Part shown: positions 17,056 to 23,629 of the stretch, piece by piece
Layout: each line of letters starts with the position of its first letter
How positions within the stretch are numbered: the first letter of the stretch is position 1
Source: Bacillota bacterium
GTDB taxonomy: Bacteria; Bacillota; Clostridia; Peptostreptococcales; Anaerovoracaceae
Length of the DNA: 33,022 nucleotides
Direction: 5' to 3'
Assembly (NCBI GenBank): GCA_017394515.1
Contig: JAFPXY010000038.1
Span: 1 to 33,022, forward strand
The notes under the pieces: generated by a model
What the model saw: only the letters and a program-made list of their open reading frames with translations
What the model was told of the DNA's origin: nothing
The model's database searches: none
Position numbers and translations under genes: made by a program

Positions 17056-17076
17056 TAAGAAACAATAGGTGATAAG

Positions 17077-17589
17077 ATGGATTGTACGAGATTTGGAAAT
17101 AAACTTAATTATTATCGCGAAAAGAACGACATGACAGAGAAGGATCTGGCTAGGAAACTTCACGTTCCGGTCAGGACCGTCATTAAGCTTGAAAACAGTG
17201 AGATGGAGCCCAACGACAGGCTGGTGGCTAAGATATCAAATCTTTTCGGCGTGGACTTCCAGGACTATCTTGACCTGGACGAAAGACATGGTGGGGCGCA
17301 TCATTTTGACCTGGATGACCCGGATTATTCGCCTCTTACAACTAAGAAAAATGCCAAGTCCCGGACTGGGGAAAGATACCAGAGAAGCGGTTCTGATCCA
17401 TCCATAGGAAGAGCTATCAGGAAGATATTAAGCATAGTCCTGGTAGCGATCGCCCTTATAATGGTCATAGCGGATGATTTGATATTCCTTGAGATCTTTG
17501 GCGATGAGGACCTGAGCTTCATATCAATACCTCTGGTACCGGTACTGCTGATCTTAGCATCGCTTCTTTCTAAATCGAGCAAAAAATAA
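17077..17589 (+). CDS. XRE-type HTH protein with C-terminal membrane segments
   Basis: A 170-residue protein. Residues 5-60 form a Cro/C1-type helix-turn-helix (FGNKLNYYREKNDMTEKDLA then VRTVIKLENSEMEPNDRLV). An acidic, His-containing linker (about 65-85) and a basic segment lead to two hydrophobic stretches, IVLVAIALIMVIADDLIF and ISIPLVPVLLILASLL, so the DNA-binding domain is probably tethered to the inner face of the membrane. Its target is unknown. It begins 21 nt behind the Nif3-like gene and should share its transcript; a strong terminator follows. Confidence 0.75.
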   Translation: MDCTRFGNKLNYYREKNDMTEKDLARKLHVPVRTVIKLENSEMEPNDRLVAKISNLFGVDFQDYLDLDERHGGAHHFDLDDPDYSPLTTKKNAKSRTGERYQRSGSDPSIGRAIRKILSIVLVAIALIMVIADDLIFLEIFGDEDLSFISIPLVPVLLILASLLSKSSKK

Positions 17590-17594
17590 TCAAG

Positions 17595-17625
17595 TGGCTA
17601 TCTCAAAATGAGATAGCCATTTTTT
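17595..17625 (+). terminator. Rho-independent terminator
   Basis: Perfect 10-bp stem TGGCTATCTC / GAGATAGCCA with AAAAT loop and six T. Confidence 0.95.
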
Positions 17626-17663
17626 GTGAGTTACTGTCAGCATGCCAAAGCTGGTAAAAATGC

Positions 17664-17692
17664 TTGTGCGACAAAAGGCTCTATGTTATAAT
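17664..17692 (+). promoter_or_regulatory. Sigma-A-like promoter of the 385-residue secreted protein gene
   Basis: TTGTGC (17664-17669), 17 nt, consensus TATAAT (17687-17692); leader of about 38 nt. Confidence 0.7.
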
Positions 17693-17736
17693 ACAATATA
17701 AACAGTTTGTATTTTTAGCTTAAGAAAGGAATAATT

Positions 17737-18894
17737 ATGAAAAAAACCAGAGTAGTTTTATGTTTGTTCCTTGCATTCGTATTATGCTTTACCATGGGAA
17801 CAACGATAGTATCAGCAGAGAGCTTTAGTATGGAGAATGCACCCGTGATCACTCTTGGCGAACCTTTCGCGATCGATGTAAAGAAGACAACAGAAAGTCA
17901 AACTGAAGCTGATGAAGTATATGTGGGTAAGTTTATTCCCGAAGAGACAGGAAGCTATAAGCTTACCTTCGATACCGTTTTTGACCCTGGACAGACATCA
18001 GAGGAACAGCCGGCAATGGTTGCCTTTGTCCTCGCTACAGGTGAAGAAGATGATGAATCCGGTGGAATTACCATGTGTTTTTCTTCCAAGGGAATGAGCG
18101 ATGAAGACAGAGAGATGATGGAGGATTTATTCTTCGGATATATTTCATTTGATGATCCCACATTTACTGCAGAGCTTGATAAAGGCAAGATATATTACTT
18201 AGCAGCTGCTCTTCAGGGAACAGAGTCCTACACCACGAATGTTACGATCTCTACGCACACTCATGATCTTCATAAGGTAAAAGAACGCGCAGGTTATGAG
18301 ACAGAAGACGGATTCGATTACTTCTATTCCGGAGGACTTTATTATACCTGTAAGGATAAGCAGTGCGCTTATTACGAGGAGTTGGAGTACTATCCTGCAG
18401 TTGATACCATCAAACTTTCATCAAACAAGTTCGTCTATACCGGAACCGCCAAAAAGCCTACCGTGACCATCAAAAATATAGAGGGTGGCAAGCTTAAGAA
18501 GGGCACTGACTATACTGTGTCATATAGTAATAATACTAAGATCGGTAAGGGCAAAGCCATAATTACTTTTAAAGGCAACTATGAAGGCAAGTATACCAAG
18601 ACCTTTAAGATCAATCCTGCTAAGGTAACAGGCCTTACCCTTAAATCAACCAAGACTAAACAGCTTAAGGCCACATATAAGAAGGTTATAGGCGGAGTCA
18701 AGTATCAGATTGCTTATCGCGTCAAGGGAACCAGTACCTGGAAGAAAGCGACTGCAACAGGCACCTCCAAGACTATCAAATCTCTTAAGGCCGGCAAGAC
18801 ATATCAGGTCAAAGTTAGAGCATTTAAGAAGGTAAACGGCAAGACTTACTATGGTAAGTATTCCAAGATAGTTACAGTGAAGGTAAAGAAATAA
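17737..18894 (+). CDS. Secreted protein with Ig-like and fibronectin-III-like C-terminal modules
   Basis: A 385-residue exported protein. The signal peptide (MKKTRVVLCLFLAFVLCF ... VSA) should be cut near residue 28. Residues 30-165 are an acidic beta-rich domain of unknown function. Residues 170-215 hold a THTHDLHK stretch followed by YYTCKDKQCAYY. Residues 224-292 are a module beginning IKLSSNKFVYTGTAKKP and containing DYTVSYSNNTKIGKGKAI, and 293-385 resemble a fibronectin-III domain. The last 160 residues are very lysine-rich. The YTG module also occurs in the 778-residue LRR protein at 30522. No sorting motif or transmembrane tail is present, so it is secreted or held on the wall by charge. 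Single-gene unit with its own promoter and terminator. Confidence 0.8.
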   Translation: MKKTRVVLCLFLAFVLCFTMGTTIVSAESFSMENAPVITLGEPFAIDVKKTTESQTEADEVYVGKFIPEETGSYKLTFDTVFDPGQTSEEQPAMVAFVLATGEEDDESGGITMCFSSKGMSDEDREMMEDLFFGYISFDDPTFTAELDKGKIYYLAAALQGTESYTTNVTISTHTHDLHKVKERAGYETEDGFDYFYSGGLYYTCKDKQCAYYEELEYYPAVDTIKLSSNKFVYTGTAKKPTVTIKNIEGGKLKKGTDYTVSYSNNTKIGKGKAIITFKGNYEGKYTKTFKINPAKVTGLTLKSTKTKQLKATYKKVIGGVKYQIAYRVKGTSTWKKATATGTSKTIKSLKAGKTYQVKVRAFKKVNGKTYYGKYSKIVTVKVKK

Positions 18895-18904
18895 ATAAAG
18901 AAAG

Positions 18905-18952
18905 AAACGGCCTAAATGCCACATTCGCGGCTTTAGGCCGTTTGGATTTTTT
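18905..18952 (+). terminator. Rho-independent terminator with long stem
   Basis: Perfect 12-bp stem AAACGGCCTAAA / TTTAGGCCGTTT with an inner GCC/GGC pairing, followed by GGA and six T. Confidence 0.9.
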
Positions 18953-19032
18953 GATGATAGCTTAAAGTGCTTATTTCATTGAGCCAGGCCGTCTCTGGTC
19001 CAAATCTAGGACGAAACATTTCATTTAAGCAC

Positions 19033-19068
19033 TTTAGTCCTATGGCAAAAAATTATCATAGGACTAAA
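19033..19068. repeat. 12-bp perfect inverted repeat with TAGGAC core
   Basis: TTTAGTCCTATG (19033-19044) and CATAGGACTAAA (19057-19068) around a 12-nt A/T-rich spacer. Its left arm overlaps the right arm of the 18963-19036 inverted repeat, so the two stems are mutually exclusive if transcribed. Confidence 0.85.
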
Positions 19069-19168
19069 CCCCTGCGTCGGCTATTTTGATCCTATGTTAT
19101 TTTTTTGATTAAGTCTGTCAAACCTTGATTTCTTCATTCAAATGCCCAGATTTCTATAAAAAATGGCG

Positions 19169-19184
19169 GTTAGCAGCTGCTAAC
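19169..19184. repeat. 16-bp perfect palindrome
   Basis: GTTAGCAGCTGCTAAC is identical to its reverse complement. Flanking CG and CCG allow limited further pairing. It looks like an operator half-site pair, or a hairpin stem if transcribed. Confidence 0.8.
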
Positions 19185-19259
19185 ACCGTTCTTTCAACCA
19201 AATTTCAGCTTCTTACGATGCTAGACCATCCTTCTAGCCAAAAAGGTTTCCAAAAAACG

Positions 19260-19321
19260 TAGGACAACTTAGCCCAGAAAGCCATTTTTGTCCTATGACA
19301 TATTCAGCCATGTAGGACAAA
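19260..19321. repeat. Second TAGGAC inverted-repeat cluster
   Basis: TAGGACAA (19260-19267), TTTGTCCTATG (19287-19297) and TAGGACAAA (19313-19321) alternate in orientation. The last two form a 9-bp inverted repeat with 17 nt between the arms; the first can pair with the second as an alternative. Confidence 0.8.
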
Positions 19322-19350
19322 TATGGCGAAAGCAGGAGTTTTGTCTTATT

Positions 19351-19400
19351 TTGCCATGTTGCCCTCTGCCATTTGCCATATTGCCCTCTGCATTTTGCCA
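19351..19400. repeat. Tandem repeat, 22-bp unit, two copies plus a partial third
   Basis: Units at 19351-19372 and 19373-19394 begin TTGCCAT and share TTGCCCTCTGC in the middle, differing at only a few positions. A third copy starts at 19395 (TTGCCA) and breaks into the next array. Confidence 0.85.
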
Positions 19401-19404
19401 CGTA

Positions 19405-19467
19405 GCCGCACCGCCTTGAGCGCTTGCCGCACCGCCTTGAGCGCTTGTCGCATCGCCCTGACTTTTG
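19405..19467. repeat. Tandem repeat, 21-bp unit, two identical copies plus a degenerate third
   Basis: Units at 19405-19425 and 19426-19446 are identical (beginning GCCGCACCGCC and ending GAGCGCTT). The third at 19447-19467 starts GTCGCATCGCC. The unit is much more GC-rich than the surroundings. Confidence 0.9.
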
Positions 19468-19538
19468 TCGAGGTGGTCAAGTCAAATTCAGTGGTGGACA
19501 TTAAATATTGCCTTGGCAGCCTTTAATCACATAAGAAG

Positions 19539-19563
19539 GGAGCTGTCATTCTGAGACAGCTCC
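19539..19563 (-). terminator. Probable terminator of trmK
   Basis: Perfect 9-bp stem GGAGCTGTC / GACAGCTCC with a 7-nt loop, 20 nt past the trmK stop. In the minus direction it is followed by CTTCTTAT, a weak T tract. Confidence 0.6.
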
Positions 19564-19583
19564 TGTACTATAGTTATCAAGCT

Positions 19584-20291
19584 TTATAATCTGTTTACCA
19601 TGTATTCTAATCTCGATACTCGGTGGCGCTGGGTCCTGAGTTCCTCAAAGGTGGTGAGGGAACCGGCAGCCTTGGATTCAAGTTTAAGACGCTCTAAGTT
19701 AAGGGCGTTTTTTAAATATTCTTCTGTCAGCTCGTTTCTGTACTGGAGAAGGGTGAGTGGATATTCGAATTCCACGTCGTTAGGGTCAGCATTCACAAAT
19801 AAGGCGCGTCCAAAGGACTCTACCGTAAGGATGGGCCAGATGAATTTGCCTTCTCTTGCCAGATCTTCATGCACCACGGTGAAATCGTTATCGAGAAGCC
19901 AATATCTCAGGCGTCCCACATGTTTCCTGGGCTGAAGGATGTAGCGCTTGAAACTATGAGAATGATGATAGTCCTTACCGAGGATCTCGGTGATGAGCAT
20001 TCCGCCCATGCCGGCCATGATGACAGTGTCAACTTCGCCTGAATCGAGTACTTCTATGCCGGAACCCTGACGAAGATCGAAAGGGGCAGCAGAGGGAAGC
20101 ATTGCTTCGGCATTCTCGCGGCACTTCAAAAGAGATCCCGCGGAGATATCGCTCATGATGACCCTGTCAGATCTTCCTGATTCCAGGAGAGCCAAAGGAA
20201 TGTAGCCATGGTCTGTGCCAACGTCGCAGACGGACTCACCGGGAAGAACCTTATCGTAAATTTTTTGCAGTCTTTCAGTTAATTTAATCAT
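19584..20291 (-). CDS. trmK: tRNA (adenine-22-N1)-methyltransferase
   Basis: A 235-residue Rossmann-fold SAM-dependent methyltransferase of the TrmK family, which methylates A22 in the tRNA D-loop region. The SAM motif is DVGTDHGYIPLALLESG near residue 23; MAGMGGMLI near 92 and ILQPRKHVGRLRYWL near 117 are the family's other signatures. A coiled-coil-like C-terminal part (about 185-235) is typical of Gram-positive members. It stands alone on the minus strand, although in many Bacillota it lies between rpoD and the Nif3 gene. Its promoter -10 lies only 10 nt before the ATG with no Shine-Dalgarno, so the message is probably leaderless. Confidence 0.92.
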   Translation of the reverse strand: MIKLTERLQKIYDKVLPGESVCDVGTDHGYIPLALLESGRSDRVIMSDISAGSLLKCRENAEAMLPSAAPFDLRQGSGIEVLDSGEVDTVIMAGMGGMLITEILGKDYHHSHSFKRYILQPRKHVGRLRYWLLDNDFTVVHEDLAREGKFIWPILTVESFGRALFVNADPNDVEFEYPLTLLQYRNELTEEYLKNALNLERLKLESKAAGSLTTFEELRTQRHRVSRLEYMVNRL

Positions 20292-20300
20292 AACGCTTCT

Positions 20301-20329
20301 ATTATAAATAAATAATTGGACAATTTCAA
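20301..20329 (-). promoter_or_regulatory. trmK promoter (minus strand), interleaved with the prfC promoter
   Basis: On the minus strand: TTGAAA (20329-20324), 17-nt spacer, consensus TATAAT (20306-20301). Initiation would fall at about 20295-20293, only 2-4 nt before the start codon at 20291. Confidence 0.75.
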
Positions 20330-20345
20330 GGAAATCGTGTATAAT
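20316..20345 (+). promoter_or_regulatory. prfC promoter, interleaved with the trmK promoter
   Basis: TTGGAC (20316-20321), 18-nt spacer, TATAAT (20340-20345). Its -35 lies inside the trmK spacer, and the trmK -35 lies inside its spacer. Leader about 50 nt with AAAGG before the start codon. Confidence 0.7.
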
Positions 20346-20401
20346 GCTTCAGGTATATTTCTATATACGAAAATGCATTTTTGTGATAAAGGTAGATTTT
20401 T

Positions 20402-21997
20402 ATGTCAAATAGAAAAGAAGAAATAGCTAAAAGAAGGATATTCGGAATCATATCTCACCCGGACGCCGGTAAGACGACCCTTACTGAGAAGCTTTTGCTT
20501 CACGGCGGAGCGATTCGTGAGGCAGGTACGGTCAAGGCCAGAAGAAACTCCAAGTTCGCCACCTCCGACTGGATGGAGATCGAGAAGCAGAGAGGTATCT
20601 CTGTAACATCCTCCGTCATGCAGTTCGAATATCAGGGTAAGATGATCTCCATCATGGATACACCGGGTCATAACGACTTCGGTGAAGATACCTACAGAAT
20701 CCTTACTTCCGTGGACTCGGCTGTAATGGTCATCGATGGAGCAAAGGGTATCGAGGCCCAGACCAAGAAACTCTTCAAGGTCTGCTCCATGAGAGGCATT
20801 CCCATCTTCACCTTCATAAATAAGCTGGATAGAGAGACCAAGGATCCCTTCGATCTGATCCAGGAACTGGAGGACGTGCTGGGTATCGCGTCAATTCCAA
20901 TGACCTGGCCAATAGGTTCTGGTATAAACTTCGAAGGCATTTATGATATTTTCCATAATGAGGTGGTGCTGTATAAGGCAAACAAGACCATCAAACTGGG
21001 AGAGGACGGAGTCTTCGGAGATGAGCTTAAGGATGAGATCGCAGGATACAATCTGGAGGCTTTAAGAGATGAAATCGAACTGGTAGTCGGAGCCGGAAAT
21101 GAATTTGATGAGGAAGAGATCTCAAGAGGGAAACTCACACCGGTATTCTTTGGATCAGCCTTGGCAGATTTCGGAACCACACAGTTCCTGGAACACTTCC
21201 TTGCTTTATCTCCCGCACCAGGCGCCAGAAAGGCCAAATTAAACGGTGAGGACATAAAAGTTGAGCCCGAGGGAGAGGACTTCTCCGGATTCATCTTTAA
21301 GATCCAGGCTAACATGAACCCTGCTCACAGAGATAGACTTGCGTTCTTCAGAATCTGCTCCGGCACTTTCCAGAGAGGTATGGAAGTGAAACTTAGCCGC
21401 ACCGGCAAAATGATGAAACTCGCGCAGTCCACCATGCTCATGGCCAACGCCCGTGAGAATGTAGAGACTGCCATCGCAGGAGACATCATAGGAATCTATG
21501 ACACCGGTAATTATCAGATAGGCGACACACTCTCTACGGTGAAGGGTGAACTCTTCTTTGAGCCGCTTCCCACTTTCCCTGCTGAAATGTTCGCCCTGGT
21601 ATCTCCCAAGGACACCATGAAGGCAAAGCAGTTCCAGAAGGGTGTAGATCAGCTGGCTCAGGAAGGAGCTATCCAGGTTTATAGGAACCAGTACAACGAA
21701 GTAGTAGTTGGAGCTGTTGGTCAGCTGCAGTTTGAGGTCTTTGAATATAGACTTAAGAACGAGTATAACGCAACCGTCAGAATGGACAGACTGGATATGT
21801 CCGTCGTAAGATGGATAGGAGAGGGCGTAGACCTTGAAAAGGTCAAAGACGCTATCGACTCTCGTCAGATGCTGGTCTTCGACCACTTCGAGAGGCCGTT
21901 GCTCTTATTTGCCAACCAGTTTACTCTTAATTACTTCCAGGAGAAACACGAAGATATCAAGCTGGTAGAAGCACTGGACGTAGTAAACAAATATTGA
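20402..21997 (+). CDS. prfC: Peptide chain release factor 3
   Basis: A 531-residue translational GTPase, matching the usual RF3 length. It recycles RF1/RF2 from the ribosome after peptide release. GTPase motifs are SHPDAGKTTLTEKLLLHGG (P-loop, near residue 17), DTPGHNDF (G3) and NKLDRET (G4). The extended switch I (RGISVTSSVMQF) and RF3-specific C-terminal part (WIGEGVDLEK, FANQFTLNYFQ) separate it from EF-G and tetracycline-resistance proteins. Single-gene unit. Confidence 0.96.
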   Translation: MSNRKEEIAKRRIFGIISHPDAGKTTLTEKLLLHGGAIREAGTVKARRNSKFATSDWMEIEKQRGISVTSSVMQFEYQGKMISIMDTPGHNDFGEDTYRILTSVDSAVMVIDGAKGIEAQTKKLFKVCSMRGIPIFTFINKLDRETKDPFDLIQELEDVLGIASIPMTWPIGSGINFEGIYDIFHNEVVLYKANKTIKLGEDGVFGDELKDEIAGYNLEALRDEIELVVGAGNEFDEEEISRGKLTPVFFGSALADFGTTQFLEHFLALSPAPGARKAKLNGEDIKVEPEGEDFSGFIFKIQANMNPAHRDRLAFFRICSGTFQRGMEVKLSRTGKMMKLAQSTMLMANARENVETAIAGDIIGIYDTGNYQIGDTLSTVKGELFFEPLPTFPAEMFALVSPKDTMKAKQFQKGVDQLAQEGAIQVYRNQYNEVVVGAVGQLQFEVFEYRLKNEYNATVRMDRLDMSVVRWIGEGVDLEKVKDAIDSRQMLVFDHFERPLLLFANQFTLNYFQEKHEDIKLVEALDVVNKY

Positions 21998-22005
21998 TAA
22001 AAGAT

Positions 22006-22033
22006 AAACCGCATTGATCATAATGCGGTTTTT
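22006..22033 (+). terminator. Rho-independent terminator of prfC
   Basis: Perfect 10-bp stem AAACCGCATT / AATGCGGTTT with GATCAT loop and five T. Confidence 0.92.
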
Positions 22034-22069
22034 GCATATTTTGTTAAGTCTAAACATCAAACACTTTTC

Positions 22070-22098
22070 TTGCCTTTAACACTTTAACATTGTATAAT
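22070..22098 (+). promoter_or_regulatory. Promoter of the ECF sigma-PrsW operon
   Basis: TTGCCT (22070-22075), 17 nt, consensus TATAAT (22093-22098). This looks like a housekeeping promoter. An AAACACTTTT motif sits immediately upstream (22059-22068) and recurs at 24380-24389 before the second operon. Confidence 0.65.
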
Positions 22099-22142
22099 AT
22101 TATAAACAAAAAATGTAGTTGTGCTGCCATGGAGGTATGGTT

Positions 22143-22691
22143 GTGAAGTCAGATGATCAGTTGTACAAACAATATCTAGCAGGCGACCAATCGTCAGGCG
22201 ATGAACTACTGATGCGTCATGGCGAGGAACTCATAGGCTATCTTGATGCCTTCCTGCACAATGTCCATGATGCGGAGGATCTCATGCTGGATGTTTTTAC
22301 CATCATTCTGGTAGACAAGCCGAAGATCCGAGAAGGCAATTTCAAAGCTTACGTATACAAAGTTGCCCGTAACAGAGCGAATCGGCTTTGGCGGCTGAGG
22401 TTCCGGCGAAGTGAATTCGAACTGGATGAGATGCTTCCTTCCATGGAAGAGGCACCAGAAGAAAGGGCACACAAGGCGGATAGAGACGCCACACTTTACA
22501 GGTGCCTGAATCGAATAGCGCCACAATACAGAGAAGCTTTGTATCTGGTTTATTTAAGCGATATGAGTTATACGAAGGCAGCTGAGATCATGGGTTGCTC
22601 TGAAAAGAAGATAGATAACATGCTCGCGAACGGAAAGAAGAGCATGCGCAAAGAACTGGAAAAGGAGGGGTTGAGCATTGAAGACATATGA
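22143..22691 (+). CDS. ECF-type RNA polymerase sigma factor
   Basis: A 182-residue group IV sigma factor. Region 2 includes AEDLMLDVFTIIL and the FKAYVYKVARNRANRLWR helix (2.4). Region 4 begins LNRIAPQYREALYLVYL and its recognition helix lies in YTKAAEIMGCSEKKIDNML. There is no extra C-terminal domain. GTG 22143 is chosen as start because GGAGG (22131-22135) lies 7 nt upstream; the in-frame ATG at 22137 and TTG at 22119 are too close to it or before it. The next gene starts inside its last codons. Context with a small membrane protein and a PrsW protease makes it a candidate membrane-sequestered sigma. Confidence 0.9.
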   Translation: MKSDDQLYKQYLAGDQSSGDELLMRHGEELIGYLDAFLHNVHDAEDLMLDVFTIILVDKPKIREGNFKAYVYKVARNRANRLWRLRFRRSEFELDEMLPSMEEAPEERAHKADRDATLYRCLNRIAPQYREALYLVYLSDMSYTKAAEIMGCSEKKIDNMLANGKKSMRKELEKEGLSIEDI

Positions 22692-23007
22692 CAGCTGGAC
22701 AGATGAACTTCATCGTCGTATGGACGTCAGACGTAAGACCAAAAAGCGCAACAAGATGATAGGTTTCGTTGCCGCTTCCGGTTCTGTGTGCCTTGCTATA
22801 GTTGTACTTATAGCCATTGGCGTCTCCCGCATCCCTAATCATGATCCTATAGTGTCACCGGGTGGAGCTGCGGCCAGTATCCTTGCTGACAATCCGGTTA
22901 TTGGTTATCTGATCGTGGGCCTTCTTTCTCTTTGCTTCGGCGTGGCGCTGGCAGTTTTTTGCATGCGAATGAAGATGCATATCGATGAGGAGAATGATAA
23001 TGTATGA
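22678..23007 (+). CDS. Two-TM small protein, candidate non-canonical anti-sigma factor
   Basis: A 109-residue protein from a TTG start, which has a strong AGGAGGGG about 7 nt upstream and overlaps the sigma gene by 14 nt. The cytoplasmic N terminus is basic (DELHRRMDVRRKTKKRNK). TM1 follows at about 27-47, an outside loop with SPGGAAASILADN, TM2 at about 75-95, and a charged tail (MKMHIDEENDNV). There is no HxxxCxxC zinc anti-sigma motif and no known domain that I recognise. Overlap with an ECF sigma gene is the usual position for an anti-sigma factor, which is the basis for the proposal. A paralogue with the same layout is encoded at 24414. Confidence 0.6.
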   Translation: MKTYDSWTDELHRRMDVRRKTKKRNKMIGFVAASGSVCLAIVVLIAIGVSRIPNHDPIVSPGGAAASILADNPVIGYLIVGLLSLCFGVALAVFCMRMKMHIDEENDNV

Positions 23008-23629
23008 CGCGTTTGAAAACGCGCTCCAGATACTGATTCTGGTTATAAGTATCACGATCGCGTTATCCCTTGCATTTAAAACTCATGAAAAGGTATGGAT
23101 CCTTCTGTCGATGTTCTACGGATGCTGGTTACTGGGAGATTTATACTGGCAGCTATGCCTGATGCTCTTCGGAGATATCCCTCAGCTATCTCTGGTATCT
23201 AACCTGAGCTGGTACGCATCCTATATCTTTTTGTATATACTGTTAAGACATGTGGAACCGCCACGGCTGGATGCTCCCAGGCGATTTATGCCCTTCATCG
23301 GGCCCATATTCACCTTAGGAATGGCTGTATTCTTTATAGTCCAAAGCGGAGGCGAGCAGATTGTAAGCAACCTGATCAGTGCGCTTATTATGGGATTTTT
23401 ACTCTACGCAGCCATCGTAAGACTTATGGAACATCGCCGTGAGGGTAGGAAGGGATATCTATACATCCTTATCCTTGCTCTGATTTTTTTCGAATATGGG
23501 ATGTGGATATCCACCAGCTTCGCTATTGAAGACAATCTGATGCATCCATACTACTGGTGCGATACGTTGCTCTCCATCTCTTTTCTTCTGTATATTCCGG
23601 TGCTTAGAAGGGAGGGGGAACATTCATGA
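23000..23629 (+). CDS. Seven-TM membrane protein of unknown function
   Basis: A 209-residue protein of about seven hydrophobic helices, with short loops and a basic loop RHVEPPRLDAPRR between TM3 and TM4. I do not recognise the family. Start ATG 23000 is preferred (GAGGAG at 22987-22992, 7 nt away) over in-frame ATGs at 22985 and 22994. It overlaps the preceding gene by 8 nt and the PrsW gene by 4 nt (ATGA), so it is tightly coupled to the signalling genes. It could be the sensing component, or a partner or chaperone of the protease; neither is shown by sequence. Confidence 0.6.
   Translation: MYDAFENALQILILVISITIALSLAFKTHEKVWILLSMFYGCWLLGDLYWQLCLMLFGDIPQLSLVSNLSWYASYIFLYILLRHVEPPRLDAPRRFMPFIGPIFTLGMAVFFIVQSGGEQIVSNLISALIMGFLLYAAIVRLMEHRREGRKGYLYILILALIFFEYGMWISTSFAIEDNLMHPYYWCDTLLSISFLLYIPVLRREGEHS

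Larger units (their letters stand above)
18953..19538. other. Repeat-rich noncoding interval
   Basis: About 590 bp without a credible gene. It holds, in order, an 11-bp inverted repeat (18963-18973 with 19026-19036), six copies of TAGGAC/GTCCTA and one variant, a 12-bp stem, a 16-bp palindrome, a 6-bp inverted repeat (GCTAGA / TCTAGC, 19220-19238), and two tandem arrays of 22- and 21-bp units. The individual repeats are listed separately. It could be a structured RNA, a regulatory array or the remains of a mobile element. Confidence 0.6.

Noticed and set aside
19351-19467. Possible CRISPR array
   Set aside because: The units are directly abutting with no variable spacers, and no cas genes are nearby.
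19323-19526. 67-codon open frame on the + strand through the tandem arrays
   Set aside because: No Shine-Dalgarno, and the residue pattern (repeated ALSACR) only reflects the 21-bp repeats. It looks like an open frame created by repetition.
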